64,000 nt of DNA, taken from assembly GCF_022539665.2 (NCBI RefSeq), contig NC_081331.1, positions 3,134,501 through 3,198,500 on the forward strand, in the 5' to 3' direction. The DNA is from Daphnia carinata (Eukaryota; Arthropoda; Branchiopoda; Diplostraca; Daphniidae). Under the pieces are notes generated by a model, which saw only the letters and a list, made by a program, of their open reading frames with translations, was not told where the DNA came from and did not search any database. Positions 11,975 to 23,000 of this stretch are shown here, piece after piece; within the stretch, counting starts at the first letter, position 1, and every line of letters starts with the position of its first letter. The translations under genes and the position numbers were made by a program.

Positions 11975-13331
11975 ATGGCATGTTTTACCAATCCAGCAAT
12001 TTCAAGAGAGTCTTTAAAAACTATTTTAGGTAATTTTGAGGTCATTCCAGAACACCATAGACTAAAATTATGGATGACTGCCATACTCCAATTACCGAAC
12101 AACAAGACCCAGTATTTGAAGTTAAGAAAAGCAGGACAGAAATTGGATTCCAGTGTTAAATTACTAGAAGATGACAAAACTGGACAAGAACCAAAAGTTT
12201 GCAATAAAGTACTTAAAAGCTTGTTTGCCCATTGTTCATCACTTAGGCAGTTCAATCACTTTAACTTGGCCGATTTTGTGGAACCTTTTTCTAGTCTTTT
12301 AGTAACTCATGAATTAATATATTTTGAGGTGATGCTATCTATCCTTGGTAAGTTTTTGCTTTATTTTTGCCAAACTTGATTGTATTTATATAATAATCTA
12401 AAATTGCAATGTTTAAATTCAGTGAATTGGTGTCAACATTGGTTTGATCATATCCCTTTACCACCTTACACACTCTTATCAATGCTGGATATTATATTCC
12501 TAAAAAATCATCCTGAACTTTATAAACATCTTGCAAATCTAGGGATCAGAGCTATTGATTATGCTTGGTAAGTGCTTTTTACAACGTTAAATTTAATCAA
12601 TTGTTGACATGAAACTTACCACATCTTTCCACTCATAGGAGATGGCTGACTACTTCCTTTAAAACTGTAAGAATACAATTACATTTCAAATATTTTAAAA
12701 GGCAGCTCTTAAACAATAATTTAAATTTTTGTATCCAATAGATAGTTGATCCTCAAGAATGGTTAATACTTTGGGACCATATATTGGTAAATGAACCTGA
12801 TTTTATGTATTATATTCCATTGGCTGCTTGCAAACTCCAAAGTCGGTATTTAATGGAGCTATCAACCCATAGTGAAATAATGGTTGCTTAATATTGAAAA
12901 AATCACACAGAAATTAGAATATAAGCTTATAGAACATAATGCATTTCAGGAATTGCTTCACAGCACAATACCTCTTGATGCAAATTCTTTATTGAAAGAA
13001 GCCTACCAAATATGTGAAGCAACACCTGTGGAATTACAGCTCAATCAAATGCATCGTTTTCACCCATTGATTCCTGGTTATTATCCAACATTGACTCCCA
13101 CTGATTTGATCACCTTTCATTCTACAGAAAATGGTGACCTGAGCAATCTTTATCAATTTCTTGGTAATTAAAACCCCATAATATAGCTTTAAGACCTGTA
13201 ATATTAAACATGAACACACTTTAGAGAAAGCTCAAGAAACTGCAGTTGAGGTGGAAAACGTCATCAAGGAGGGTATGGCATTACGAAGATATATAATGAA
13301 TCAACAAGAAAAGCTGTTTATTCCACCGTAA
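11975..13331 (+). CDS. TBC1D31: TBC1D31-like protein (TBC domain), frame interrupted in exon 4
   Basis: TBC1D31 (WDR67) is a centriolar-satellite protein with an N-terminal WD40 region, a TBC domain and a coiled coil. Here only the TBC part is seen. Exons: 11975-12347, 12423-12567, 12639-12666, 12742-13163 and 13225-13331 (TAA 13329-13331). Diagnostic sequence is VNWCQHWFDHIPLPPYTLLS, then YAWRWLTTSFKT and EEWL-like DPQEWLILWDHIL, matching the human order. In exon 4 the frame entering at 12742 meets TAA at 12889-12891, while conserved-looking sequence continues one frame over from about 12884. Dropping one G in ATGGTTG (12880-12886), or a 28-nt GT-AG intron at 12883-12910, restores the frame. 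The joined product would be roughly 350 residues, far below the human 1,066. An in-frame TAA at 11885 bounds the first exon. The gene could be a shortened lineage form, decaying, or affected by a sequence error. Confidence 0.82.
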
Positions 13332-13900
13332 ATGAACTGACAGCATGAAAAAAAGATGCTCATTTTTAAATTCAAAGGCCTACTTTATGTGACTCTGTAT
13401 GTAACCAGCGCAAAAGCTGTAATTTTGTTCATATCGATTAAGCCCATTATCCAAATTTAAATTTAAATATCGCAATTAAAAAATCAATACCTTATTAAAA
13501 GCTCAGTTGCCTAAAAGAAAATTTATTTCCTGAATTTGAAAATGTTGCGCGGAATATATTAATATTTGGCAACACCGTCTTCCTGTGGATAAAAATAGGT
13601 TTTCAAAGACAGTGCACGTGATGTGAGGCTGTGACTTGTGAGCTCGAATATGTGAGCCGTTTGTCGGCATGTACTGTGGACACAAAGGAAAAAAAGTATG
13701 TGCAAAAGAAATACAGTAGGGAAAATTATTGGCATCTTGTGGTGCCAAATCGGAGGTCATTGTTACGGAGACGTGATTCTCTTTGTTGCACCACTTTCAT
13801 AACTGTGAAATCAGAACAAAACTAAATAAAAAAATCCTGCCAGCAGTGTTGTAGGCCCTTGTACCCTTTGTTGAGCCTTTGAAGGCCATCCATTGTCGGC
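13332..13900. other. TBC1D31 3' end and region upstream of the K-Cl cotransporter
   Basis: Contains ATTAAA hexamers at 13475-13480 and 13494-13499 and an AATAAA at 13825-13830 that could end the TBC1D31 transcript. No gene was recognised. A TATA box starts immediately to the right. Confidence 0.5.
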
Positions 13901-13910
13901 TATATATAAG
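13901..13910 (+). promoter_or_regulatory. TATA box of the first K-Cl cotransporter promoter
   Basis: TATATATAAG lies 83 bp upstream of ATG 13984. A start about 30 bp downstream (near 13930) would give a leader of about 50 nt. Position, sequence and a following coding exon support a core promoter; no transcript data. Confidence 0.6.
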
Positions 13911-13983
13911 CGATCTTGTTCATCGTCCTGACTGAAAAACTTCTCACACTCAGAATTTGCTAGTTCTTCTGACCACTAGTGCC

Positions 13984-14080
13984 ATGGCAACTGGATCCAC
14001 CATCATAGGAAAAGGTCGTTTCGTCGTTCGCAGTTACGGAACTGCTAACACCAATACAGATAAAACCGACAACGATCCAG
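13984..14080 (+). CDS. kcc: K-Cl cotransporter alternative first exon 1a, with RFxV motif
   Basis: ATG 13984 opens 32 codons plus one base, then GTTAGT. The trailing G joins GA of the exon at 31735 to form Gly, giving ...DNDPG-DGHEEQ. The encoded tail contains GRFVV at residues 11-15. R12-F-V-V15 fits the core RFx[V/I] docking motif for SPAK/OSR1 (Fray in flies); the wider consensus is not fully met, because Tyr follows where Ile/Val/Thr/Ser is usual. A TATA box lies 83 bp upstream. Vertebrate KCC2a and KCC3a also carry such a motif on an alternative N-terminus. Confidence 0.8.
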
Positions 14081-17000
14081 GTTAGTGGCATATATATATT
14101 TTTTTTTAGTCCATTGTGTTGTCGAGTGCTATTTGTCTCGTCCATTGTTCCCCTTCGATTCCACCGCGAAAATCGTTGTTTGATCATTTCATCACAAGAT
14201 GGATTCGGAAACACACCACTTTATTTTTTTGTTTTCGCTTTTGCGATATGCATAGTCACATTTGGCTACATCCATTTTTCTCCGTTTTACCCTTTTTTTT
14301 TTTATCAGTTTCATTACGAATTTTATACTGAAATGCAGAATTCACCTTCTTTTTCTATTTGTCTACAAACATTGTGCCATTTCCGGTACTGCTAATTGGG
14401 AAAGGCTTTCGTGGCTGCCGTTTGCAACTGCATTTAGTAAAAATATTTATTTTCGGCTATGTTATTGTTAGCCGAATTTTTGTTTGCCTCTCTAACGACG
14501 TTGGATTGGGGTGATTTCCGTCCTGACTGTTGGGGAACATCATCGATAAATAATAGCAATTCCATTCCGACTAGGCGAGGGGGGGGGGTGTGTGAGAATA
14601 TGATGAAGGTGAAAACTAAAAATCGATCCCATTAATTCCCGTTTTCATTCCGGTTGGCGGAAAAGCAATTCAATGTTTAAGGCACATGTATTACAAAACT
14701 GTAATCCAATTTTTCCGTCTCAAATTGAATCACGGGTTTTCATTCGGTTGAAGCTTCTAAAAATACGGAAACATATTAACTATGTGCTGAAAATTATCGT
14801 AAAGATGACACTAGGAAGTGTGGGATTCTGTTACCACCTGTCATAGCTCACAGGCGCGACTGGAGCGCAAAAGGACGACAGGAAAATAGATTGCTTTGGG
14901 GAAAAAAAGGCATTTTTGGTGTAAATCAGGAAACAAGGGAGGGTGATGGATGATGGCCTTAGTCGCCAAGATTTTTCTTGTTTAATCAAATAAAAGATCT
15001 TGCTATTGTTTTCACATCGTGAGTACAGGTGGAATTATTTGATTCATTCCCACCGATGGCTCGATTTTGATTTCTAAATGTTTTATCTGAACCCAACTTG
15101 ATTTTTTACTCTGTTGTCTCTTGTGAAACTCTTGTGTTGTGCCGCTTGAAATTTTCTTCGTCAGATTGTTTGAATTTCGGCGTTTGTCTTTTAAATTTAG
15201 CACTCGTGCGAAACCGAATGCTTGTCCGTTTCAAAACATTTTGGCTCAAGCATCTTTTTTTTATTTTCGAGGAAAGATAGCCGCCATTGTTTAAGACATG
15301 TAATAGTTGTCAAAGTTGGTTTATAGCCAAAGTATTTTGCGGAATGCATTTGATGTTTCGGTGGAGAAATTCTCTTTGTTGTTTTTCCACAACCGTCCGC
15401 CAACGCCTTTGCACAACTTGCTCGTTCTATTTCGTTTGTGCAATTTGAACTGAAATTTGAAGAGATTTGCAAGGTAACTTGAATTTTGCAAGTTCCAAAA
15501 CAAATCTCATCCGTCTCTTTATTTTTTGGAAATAAGTTTTTCTCATTTTGATTTCAAACTTTTTCGTACCTGTTTACGTCTACGAAATTAATTTGGCGGA
15601 TGAAGAGCTTTTCTTGACAAGAAAGTTTAAAATAGTAGACAGCTCGTATCAAAAAATCATCACTTCAATATTCCACTTCATTTCCATTGCATCGCTCTTG
15701 ATTTTTCCTTTTTTATCGCTCACTCCATTTTGTATGTATAGAAAAATATAAGATATTTTCATAACAGTAAAAACAGCACGCGCCAGAAAAGGAAGGGCGA
15801 GTTCGTAGAAGAAAAAAAGATGGTGGGGGGTTGGGGGACGTATATGGATCAATAATCAGGCAACGAAAGGTTGGGTGTCGTCGTTCTCTGCGGGCTCGTC
15901 TTGACAAGGTGCTGACGGAGAAACTCTAATGGATGTGTCACGAAGCTATGCTTTGCTTAGTGAACTGCACATTCGTCGCCAGAAAGAGAAAGGCATAGAG
16001 ACAGATTGACATGCATCACAGAGACTGGAATATGAAACTGAAGGCAATTTTCGCGGCCTCTTTTGCCCAAGCTGTGTTTTACTGAGCTTTGAGATCTGAA
16101 ATGAAGAGCCATCCAGTGATGTATAAATCAATTATCATCGTGGCGGATAACGTGATTTACGGCTGATCTTGTGCACAGCGAGCTGTTTGCTGACAAAAGT
16201 ATAGTCTATTTTTGCTTGGGTTGTATCTATTTGATTTTTATTGTTTCTACGTTTACCAGCCTTGGTCGTACAAACGTTGAAACTATCGATCCCCTTTGTG
16301 TAGTAAAGCAACGATTGGTTGTAGATGGAGAGATCGGCATTATTAGTCAGAAATTGAAGCGGCAGCAGCAGCACATATGAACACAATAAAGGCTAATGAA
16401 GAAGAATGCATATCGATCGAGGACTCCAATTTATTTGTTTGCATCACGTGATGCAGGTTTTGTGATCCTTTTTTTAACGACAGCATCTCTTGCTTAGAGA
16501 TGCTGTAATACCTAGTAACAGATTCGATCCTTTTTCATATTTTATTTAAATTCTTGCTCTTCAACAATTGTACAATCTGCTTATGTTTGTATGGCAGTGG
16601 AGATAGCTGGAAAAGGTCGTTGCTATTTTTGCTGACGATATTCAAAGACCCATTCTCTGATGACATGCTGTATCTACTTAAACATGGAACATAAGAATGC
16701 TTTTTACACACGTAAAGGCCCCGTTTTCTTTGCTCAAACTTTTTTCTTGACGTTTATTCAAATGGAAAACGATGGCTTTAAAAGACTGTATTTTAACATT
16801 TTTTTTTAAAGCTCAATTTCCAATTGAATTTCATCCATGTGAATAGTTTGTGTTTGAATATGCAAATCGATTGCTGTCTAAGCTATCGGTCATCCACCTG
16901 TCGTCGCTGTGTACAATCTCTTGGATGAAAGGACACACTCAAGAGCTTCAGTGCTCTTTAATGGATGGAATCATCCGCTTGTCTAGTTTCAATCGCCGTA

Positions 17001-20000
17001 CGATGAATGGAAGATTCCCATTTCAGGGGTCGAATTATTTACATTTAAATTCTCCGGACTCACAAAGAATGAATGATTCATACAGCCAAAAATTCACTTG
17101 TTTCGACTGTCCTTTTTCTTTGCGAGAAAGTATGCAGCGATCGGCTATTAATTGTTTATTGAAACGTCATGTTTCTTTTATGTTTTTTCTATGCAATCGT
17201 GACATCCAAAATGTTAGGAAATTCCCTCGTTTCTTTTTTCCCCTAAAAAGAAACGAGAAAAAAAGTAGTTTTTTAAAAATAAATAAACTTTTTTCCATTT
17301 GTTTGTTGCTGTGTAGTCTGTCTGCAGATTGCGGGGGGGGGGGGGAGGGGGATAAATGGTTTTTCCGTGTGCTGCAAACACAATGGTTGTTGTCTTACGT
17401 AAAACGAAAAGGATATAGCCCAGCGTAAACAATTTTTGGCCAACATAGGAAGAAAAAGTGAGTAGTAAACGACATGCCGTTGGACCGCTTGCTGGCCCGA
17501 ACCCGTTTAGCTTTGGCTTTTGGCTTCCGGCTCCTGCTAGCCCGGAGATGAGTACTCAAGTCTGATTCAGCGTCTACAGGAAATAATTTTTTTTTATTAT
17601 TTAAATCAAACCCATTTTCTTTTAAAGGCGTAAAACATTCAGCAGTGAATTTTGTCTTCCCTTTTTATTTTTGTTATTTGATTGATTCACGAAGCCAATT
17701 GGCTCTTTACACTGTTGATAAAGAGGACGCATATGTAAAAGAGGTACACTTGTGTTCGTTGGTAGCAGTAGACACTTGAAAGCAATGTAAATCTACTTTA
17801 GGGTTTGACTTCATAACTGCCGGCTAAAGTGCTGCAGGCGCCGAGAAAAAACTGGGAGGCAAAAGGAAGTGCTCCTATTCTATCTTTTTATAATATCTAC
17901 TTCTTGATTCCTTGCGATGTACACGCGAGAGTACTCTTTTTTAGAGTTCCCTCTCTTTTCTTTCAATCTTCTCTTTTCTATGTAGATTCAATCCAGGCAC
18001 GGCCAGCAGCATATGCTGCGGGCTTGGATGTAATCGTCCGTGTTTTAAGAAAAGACTCCCTTCCATCTCGATTTGACATTTTTGGACCGAATGGGATGAT
18101 GAACGAACTCCTGTTTTTCATGCCACATTGATTTTTCTCATCTTTTGTTGTCACCAAGTCGACAATAATGGAATTGCGATCCATTCTTTTGTTGGCCCTT
18201 ATTGAAGGAGGCGGCTCCAGTTGGCTCGTAATCAAAAGGAATCGCGTGTAGCTCCCAGTTTTTTTTTTTTTTTTTTTTTGACACACATTGATCTGACACA
18301 CGAGATTCTTTTTCGCACCCATCAGTGAATCCGTACAGCACAAAAGAGGACATTGAGCTGCCTATTCCATTTTTTACTACCTTTGTTTCCTTTGGGTTAA
18401 TGTTGTTCTATAACCTCCATGGCGCGTAATCGTTGGTGACGTCACTAACAAATTGTATAGAGCGCGTATAAAAAATAAAAATGGTTTTACGTTACGTAAG
18501 CAGAAGGGTGTTGTCGAGGAGAACGAATGAAATCACGTGAGGGAGGCCATTAAAAGGTCAATCTCAAGGGCTGCCGAATATACATCGACAACAATCGTTC
18601 ATGTACCAACGCGGAGCACAATAGAATCCCGATATATTTATAGACACAATCACTCAAAGCGGTTCTGCGAAACAGTAGGTGTTGGGTGTATCATTCGGTG
18701 ATGTTTTTTTTTAAATACTTTCTTCTCAATTTGGTTTGTTCTACCGCCCTCTTCAGGGGATTCTTTTTTCTATTCGCTTTTGTTTTATTGCGTTGGTTGC
18801 TTCGTGTTGTGCAACTACTTTTTCGCCTTCGTGGTTGCTTTTATTTGTTTTGTTTTTTTAGTTTGCTTTTTCGTGTGTGTGTGGTTGTTGTGGCTGGTTG
18901 GCCTTTTTCTCCCCCCATCACCCCCCTTTTCCTTGTTTTTGGCTGAAAGTTATGGCTGGCCAGTCGCAATCGTTCGTGTCCAGCACGACCACGACGGGGC
19001 AGTTGTCGGTCATCCGTCGAGCAAGTCGATCTCAAATCAAAAACCGCGTTAAATATTTTCAACTATTTATGCGTAAAAAAGCAAATCGAGTTTTTGTAAA
19101 GTGAAGTTTAAGACATTCGAAAAGACCAACAACAACGAATAGGATAAAGGAATTCTATCGATTTGTGTGCTGTTATTATTATTTTTTTCTGTGGAGGGGG
19201 GGGGGTGGGTTGTGGAAATCTCTTTGAACTCGTGGCCGTGATTCGGCACGGTATTCTTGCTGGGGTGCTGAAGCCAGCATGGACGTAGACAGCTATTCGT
19301 CTTTTGGTAGGCAAAAAATGTTACTCCAAACATTTATTTTGCACCTGAGCTGTTTCTTCTTTTATTATTGTAATCTCTTTGTTTTTACTCGATTTCATTT
19401 TTGCATGGATGGCTTTGTTATTGCAATTCGCCTTTTTTTTTCTTTTTGATTTATCGTCTCATCAAAGATAGTGCTGCAATGGAATTCACTTTTGTTTGTT
19501 TTCTGTTTTGAAATGTTTTTAGTTTTCCTCTGTCATGCACGGCTAACCGAGGCTAAGCTAGGCATACCTTTTGACAATAGTTTTACGAGAAGATGTGTGT
19601 ATTCAGTTTGCGCGATAATGGCATCAAGCTGGCCCCGCGCACGTAGCAAAATTGAGAGTGAACAGTTCAAGTGCTTCGTTTCCTCCTCTTGCCAAAAACT
19701 TAGTCCGTTCGACTTATGTATACGTATAGGGTTGTTCAAGTCTGATATTTTTCTAGAGTTCCGTATATGTTTTGCCCTGAAACGTCACCACTAGTAAGGT
19801 TTCTTTGAGCATTTCAAGCTACACGCGTAAAAGAGTTTCTAGAACTGGTCTATCCCCCTCTTGTAAAAGGCGGAAGAGAAAAAGTGGCGCTAGTGATGGC
19901 ACAAAAAAAAGAGAGAGAGAGAGAGACAGAAAAGAGAGCAAAAATAAAAATCCGATCCATGACACGTTAGTGTCGTATCCGCTATTGGCTTTTCGTTTGG

Positions 20001-23000
20001 GTTATACCGGTAGGAGCTAGACGTCGTCGTTGCATTAGTGGAACGGCCTCAAAGCTCATAGTTGACCACCAGCCGAGCTCCCGGTCGATAGGTAGTGGTG
20101 GCGGCCGTCGTGAATAAATCGTTACTTTGTAGGTTTTTTAAAAAAAAAAAAAAGAATTACATTTTTTTTTAGAGTTAGAAATAAGGTTCTTTAATTTTTT
20201 GAAGCTGTAGTTCTGTGTTTGAATACAAAAGTGAACGCAGGTGTGGGTGCTCAATTGCAGCCGAGCAAAGCATTTTATTTGCTACGGAAATTCTAAGGTT
20301 GAGTGCTCGCCTTCGTGAAAAAACGTGAAATGGAGACAGCGGATGAGGACATATTGGCAGCGGCTCTCGAGCATGGCACAACCGTTCTACACGCTAATGC
20401 TTCGACCATGACCAACAGCGATTCGTGTCATGATTGGACAGGTGATCTGCTCAACATATAACCCTCGCCCCAACGTCTAGAGATCGATTCTGTTATTATG
20501 ATTGTTTCTATGGTATGTTAGAAAGAAAATTCTGCGATGTTGAATCGAAAACTGGCCCAGTTTCTTGCGCTTTTTGTTTTGACATTTTGGAAGGGGGTTG
20601 GTTGTATGCGTCAAATTACGAGCAGTAGGTCACGTATTTCGCTACGGTTTACCCTAATTTTGAAATCGCATGTTTAAAGTAGTCCCTCCAAACTCGGTTT
20701 TATTTATAGTTTGTTGTTGAATAATCGTCCGGGAAACAGCCATGGTAAACACACGCGTACGATGACGAGGATTTACACATTCTCATTCGTATTCAATGGC
20801 GCAGTCGCTGGGGGTAATATGTTTATTGTTGAAGATATTTCCACATGTCACAAGAATATTTCTAATGGGAATGACATTCCCGATGATATTTCATTTTGAA
20901 ATGGTTCAGTATCTTTTGCCTTGAGCTGGAGTTTCAGAAAGCAACAGACATGTGCCCATCAGTTCTACGTAATTGATTATACTTCTTGCTTAAGAAGCTT
21001 TCTGCCGAATAGATTACTGAAAGGCTTTCATCGGCAGTTTCTTAAGACACGACGTGATCTAATCAAAGTCTTTTCAAAGAAAGTTCTGCATATCTTTTCC
21101 GCTCGTCTTTGTGTCATTGCCAATTTCGATTGATACCGACCGTTTATTAACAAGGAAAAATTGCGCATACCCATTTCCCAATTATTTTTTTTAACGAATG
21201 GGTCAGAAACTTTGTTTGACGTGCATTTAAGGTTAATTTCATTTGATCCAATGCAATCAGGTGGACTAATCTTATTTTGAAAATTTCGAAACCTCCTTTG
21301 AAATTCCCTTTTAAATTAAAAATAAATCAGAAGGGAGAAGCATGTTTCTTTTAACAGATTTATTTTTAATTTGTTTTTTATAATGAAAATCGTTCAATTT
21401 CATCTGTGGACTTGCGCAAATATGTGCCCAACTTTGACAGGAGATGGAACCATAAGGCGGATTTGTTGACTGTCTAAGAACGACCTCAATTCAGGGCTGG
21501 CTGTTGAATGTCGCTTGAAAAAATAATGAAGCCGACTTCATTATAAATTTACCAGAAAACAACATCTCCGTTCTTCGTTTGTTTGATTTCCCATTTTCTC
21601 TCACATGGCAAAACCCTACAAAAAAAAATTGAAACCTTTCACTTGTGTCAAGTTTTAAGAAACAAAAGACTATCAGGAGATAAAATGTTGCCTGTTTGCA
21701 ACCAGATGGGAGCAGACTAAACGTCTATGATTGATTGACGTTTGTTTCTTTCTCTTTCTTTAATTGTCGATGTGTGTTTGCGTGTGCGTGACGGGATAAA
21801 AGTGTCGATTTACGAACGTTTTTTTACACTCAATCAGCCCGACATGCCATTCCGATTCCAATACCTTGTCCATGGGAACTAAATAGACGAGTCCACCAAG
21901 TCCAGATAGGTCGTTTTGAATTCAGGAGTTTGTTTAAAGTAAACTGTCTGTGTTTTTACCTGTACAAGTTCGGTGCATTTAAGCAAATGTCCCCCCAAGG
22001 AAACAATGAATTTTTTAAAAAATGTCCCCTATTCAATCGTGGAGAAGAGAGAGGCTGGACAATTGAAAGCGCTAGTAGACTATCAATAAAAAGACATTGT
22101 CTATCGCTTAACTCAATTTCTTGCTATTTGTTTGAAGGCTAGAGATGTTGTGTGCGCTGACAATTTGATTTCGTGTTTACGCTCGTCTCCATTGCGACTC
22201 TTTGGAGTTGAATGACCATAAAAGAACAAGAAAAGGTACATACGGTTATAACAGACACAGCATTTGACCTATTTTATTTGCGCTTTGTGTGACGACCGAA
22301 TCAGGTTTCTTTTAAAACTCGTCCGTTTTGTTTTTCACGGCCCTTATCATTAAATTTCTTTTTTTAGTTTGTTATTTTTGATTTTACAAAACCTCTGTCA
22401 TTGGGTTTCCGACTTGTTTATTTCATTTCTCGTCTAGAACAGCCGAGAAATGAAAACAGTGCCCAGCAGACAGTGAAATGCATCTACTACCAATCTGACG
22501 GCTTCTATCAAACGTTTTAACCGGCACATTCCCCCTGCTGACTCGTTCGATTCGTTATCGTTTTAATAACTAGGCCGTATTAAGAATAGATCCTGTCTTG
22601 TGTAAAACCACTCGAGTACTAGACGACTGCACATTGATTATTGTAACAAATGAGGGGCCAACACAAAAATAAAAGTGAGTACATCTTCTACTGATTGAGA
22701 CGCGCATCACAATTTTCTTTCTCCTCATTTTGATTGATAGAAAATCCTTTTGTATTACGTGTCCGTTCTGTATCACCGACATGCTCTAGTGGCTTTATAT
22801 CATTTTCCCTTTTTTTCTTTCTGGCGGATTTCTGATTGCCTCCGTCCTGCTTGCAATGTGTACTACTTTTCCGCTTTCACACACGTGGGGGGATGTCTCT
22901 CCGATACGAATCGACCCGTCCATGTTTGCAGCCGGTGGAACTTGTCGGGTTTCTCTTGACTCTTTCCCCTCGAATAAGCTCGTCTTGTGCTCAGCCTATG

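Larger units (their letters stand above)
14081..20329 (+). other. Intron sequence of the K-Cl cotransporter between exons 1a and 1b
   Basis: About 6.2 kb with no recognised coding exon. It holds G-runs (near 14580, 17336 and 19196), a (GA)8 run at 19911-19926, the CACGTG palindrome at 16440-16455, and hairpins at 16480-16506 and 17226-17257. A short ORF at 17474-17551 (ATG to TGA, 25 codons) lies in a G+C-rich patch and is not recognised. Confidence 0.6.

Noticed and set aside
12787-12910. A 124-nt intron (donor GTAAAT, acceptor CACACAG) in TBC1D31 exon 4
   Set aside because: It keeps the frame but would remove residues (NEPDFMYYIPLAACKLQSR) that line up with the human TBC1D31 protein, so it is unlikely to be the main splice form.
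13631-13825. 64-codon open frame just before an AATAAA
   Set aside because: It starts with GTG, not ATG, has no acceptor with coding continuity and resembles no protein.
16592-16610. miR-34-like sequence TGGCAGTGGAGATAGCTGG
   Set aside because: The seed matches, but the middle differs and no complementary star arm lies within 100 bp on either side.
18952-19095. Possible further first exon of the K-Cl cotransporter ([15 protein letters not shown]...)
   Set aside because: It has an ATG and plausible composition, but the GT-A/G donors within reach give phase 0 or 2, not the phase 1 needed to join 31735.
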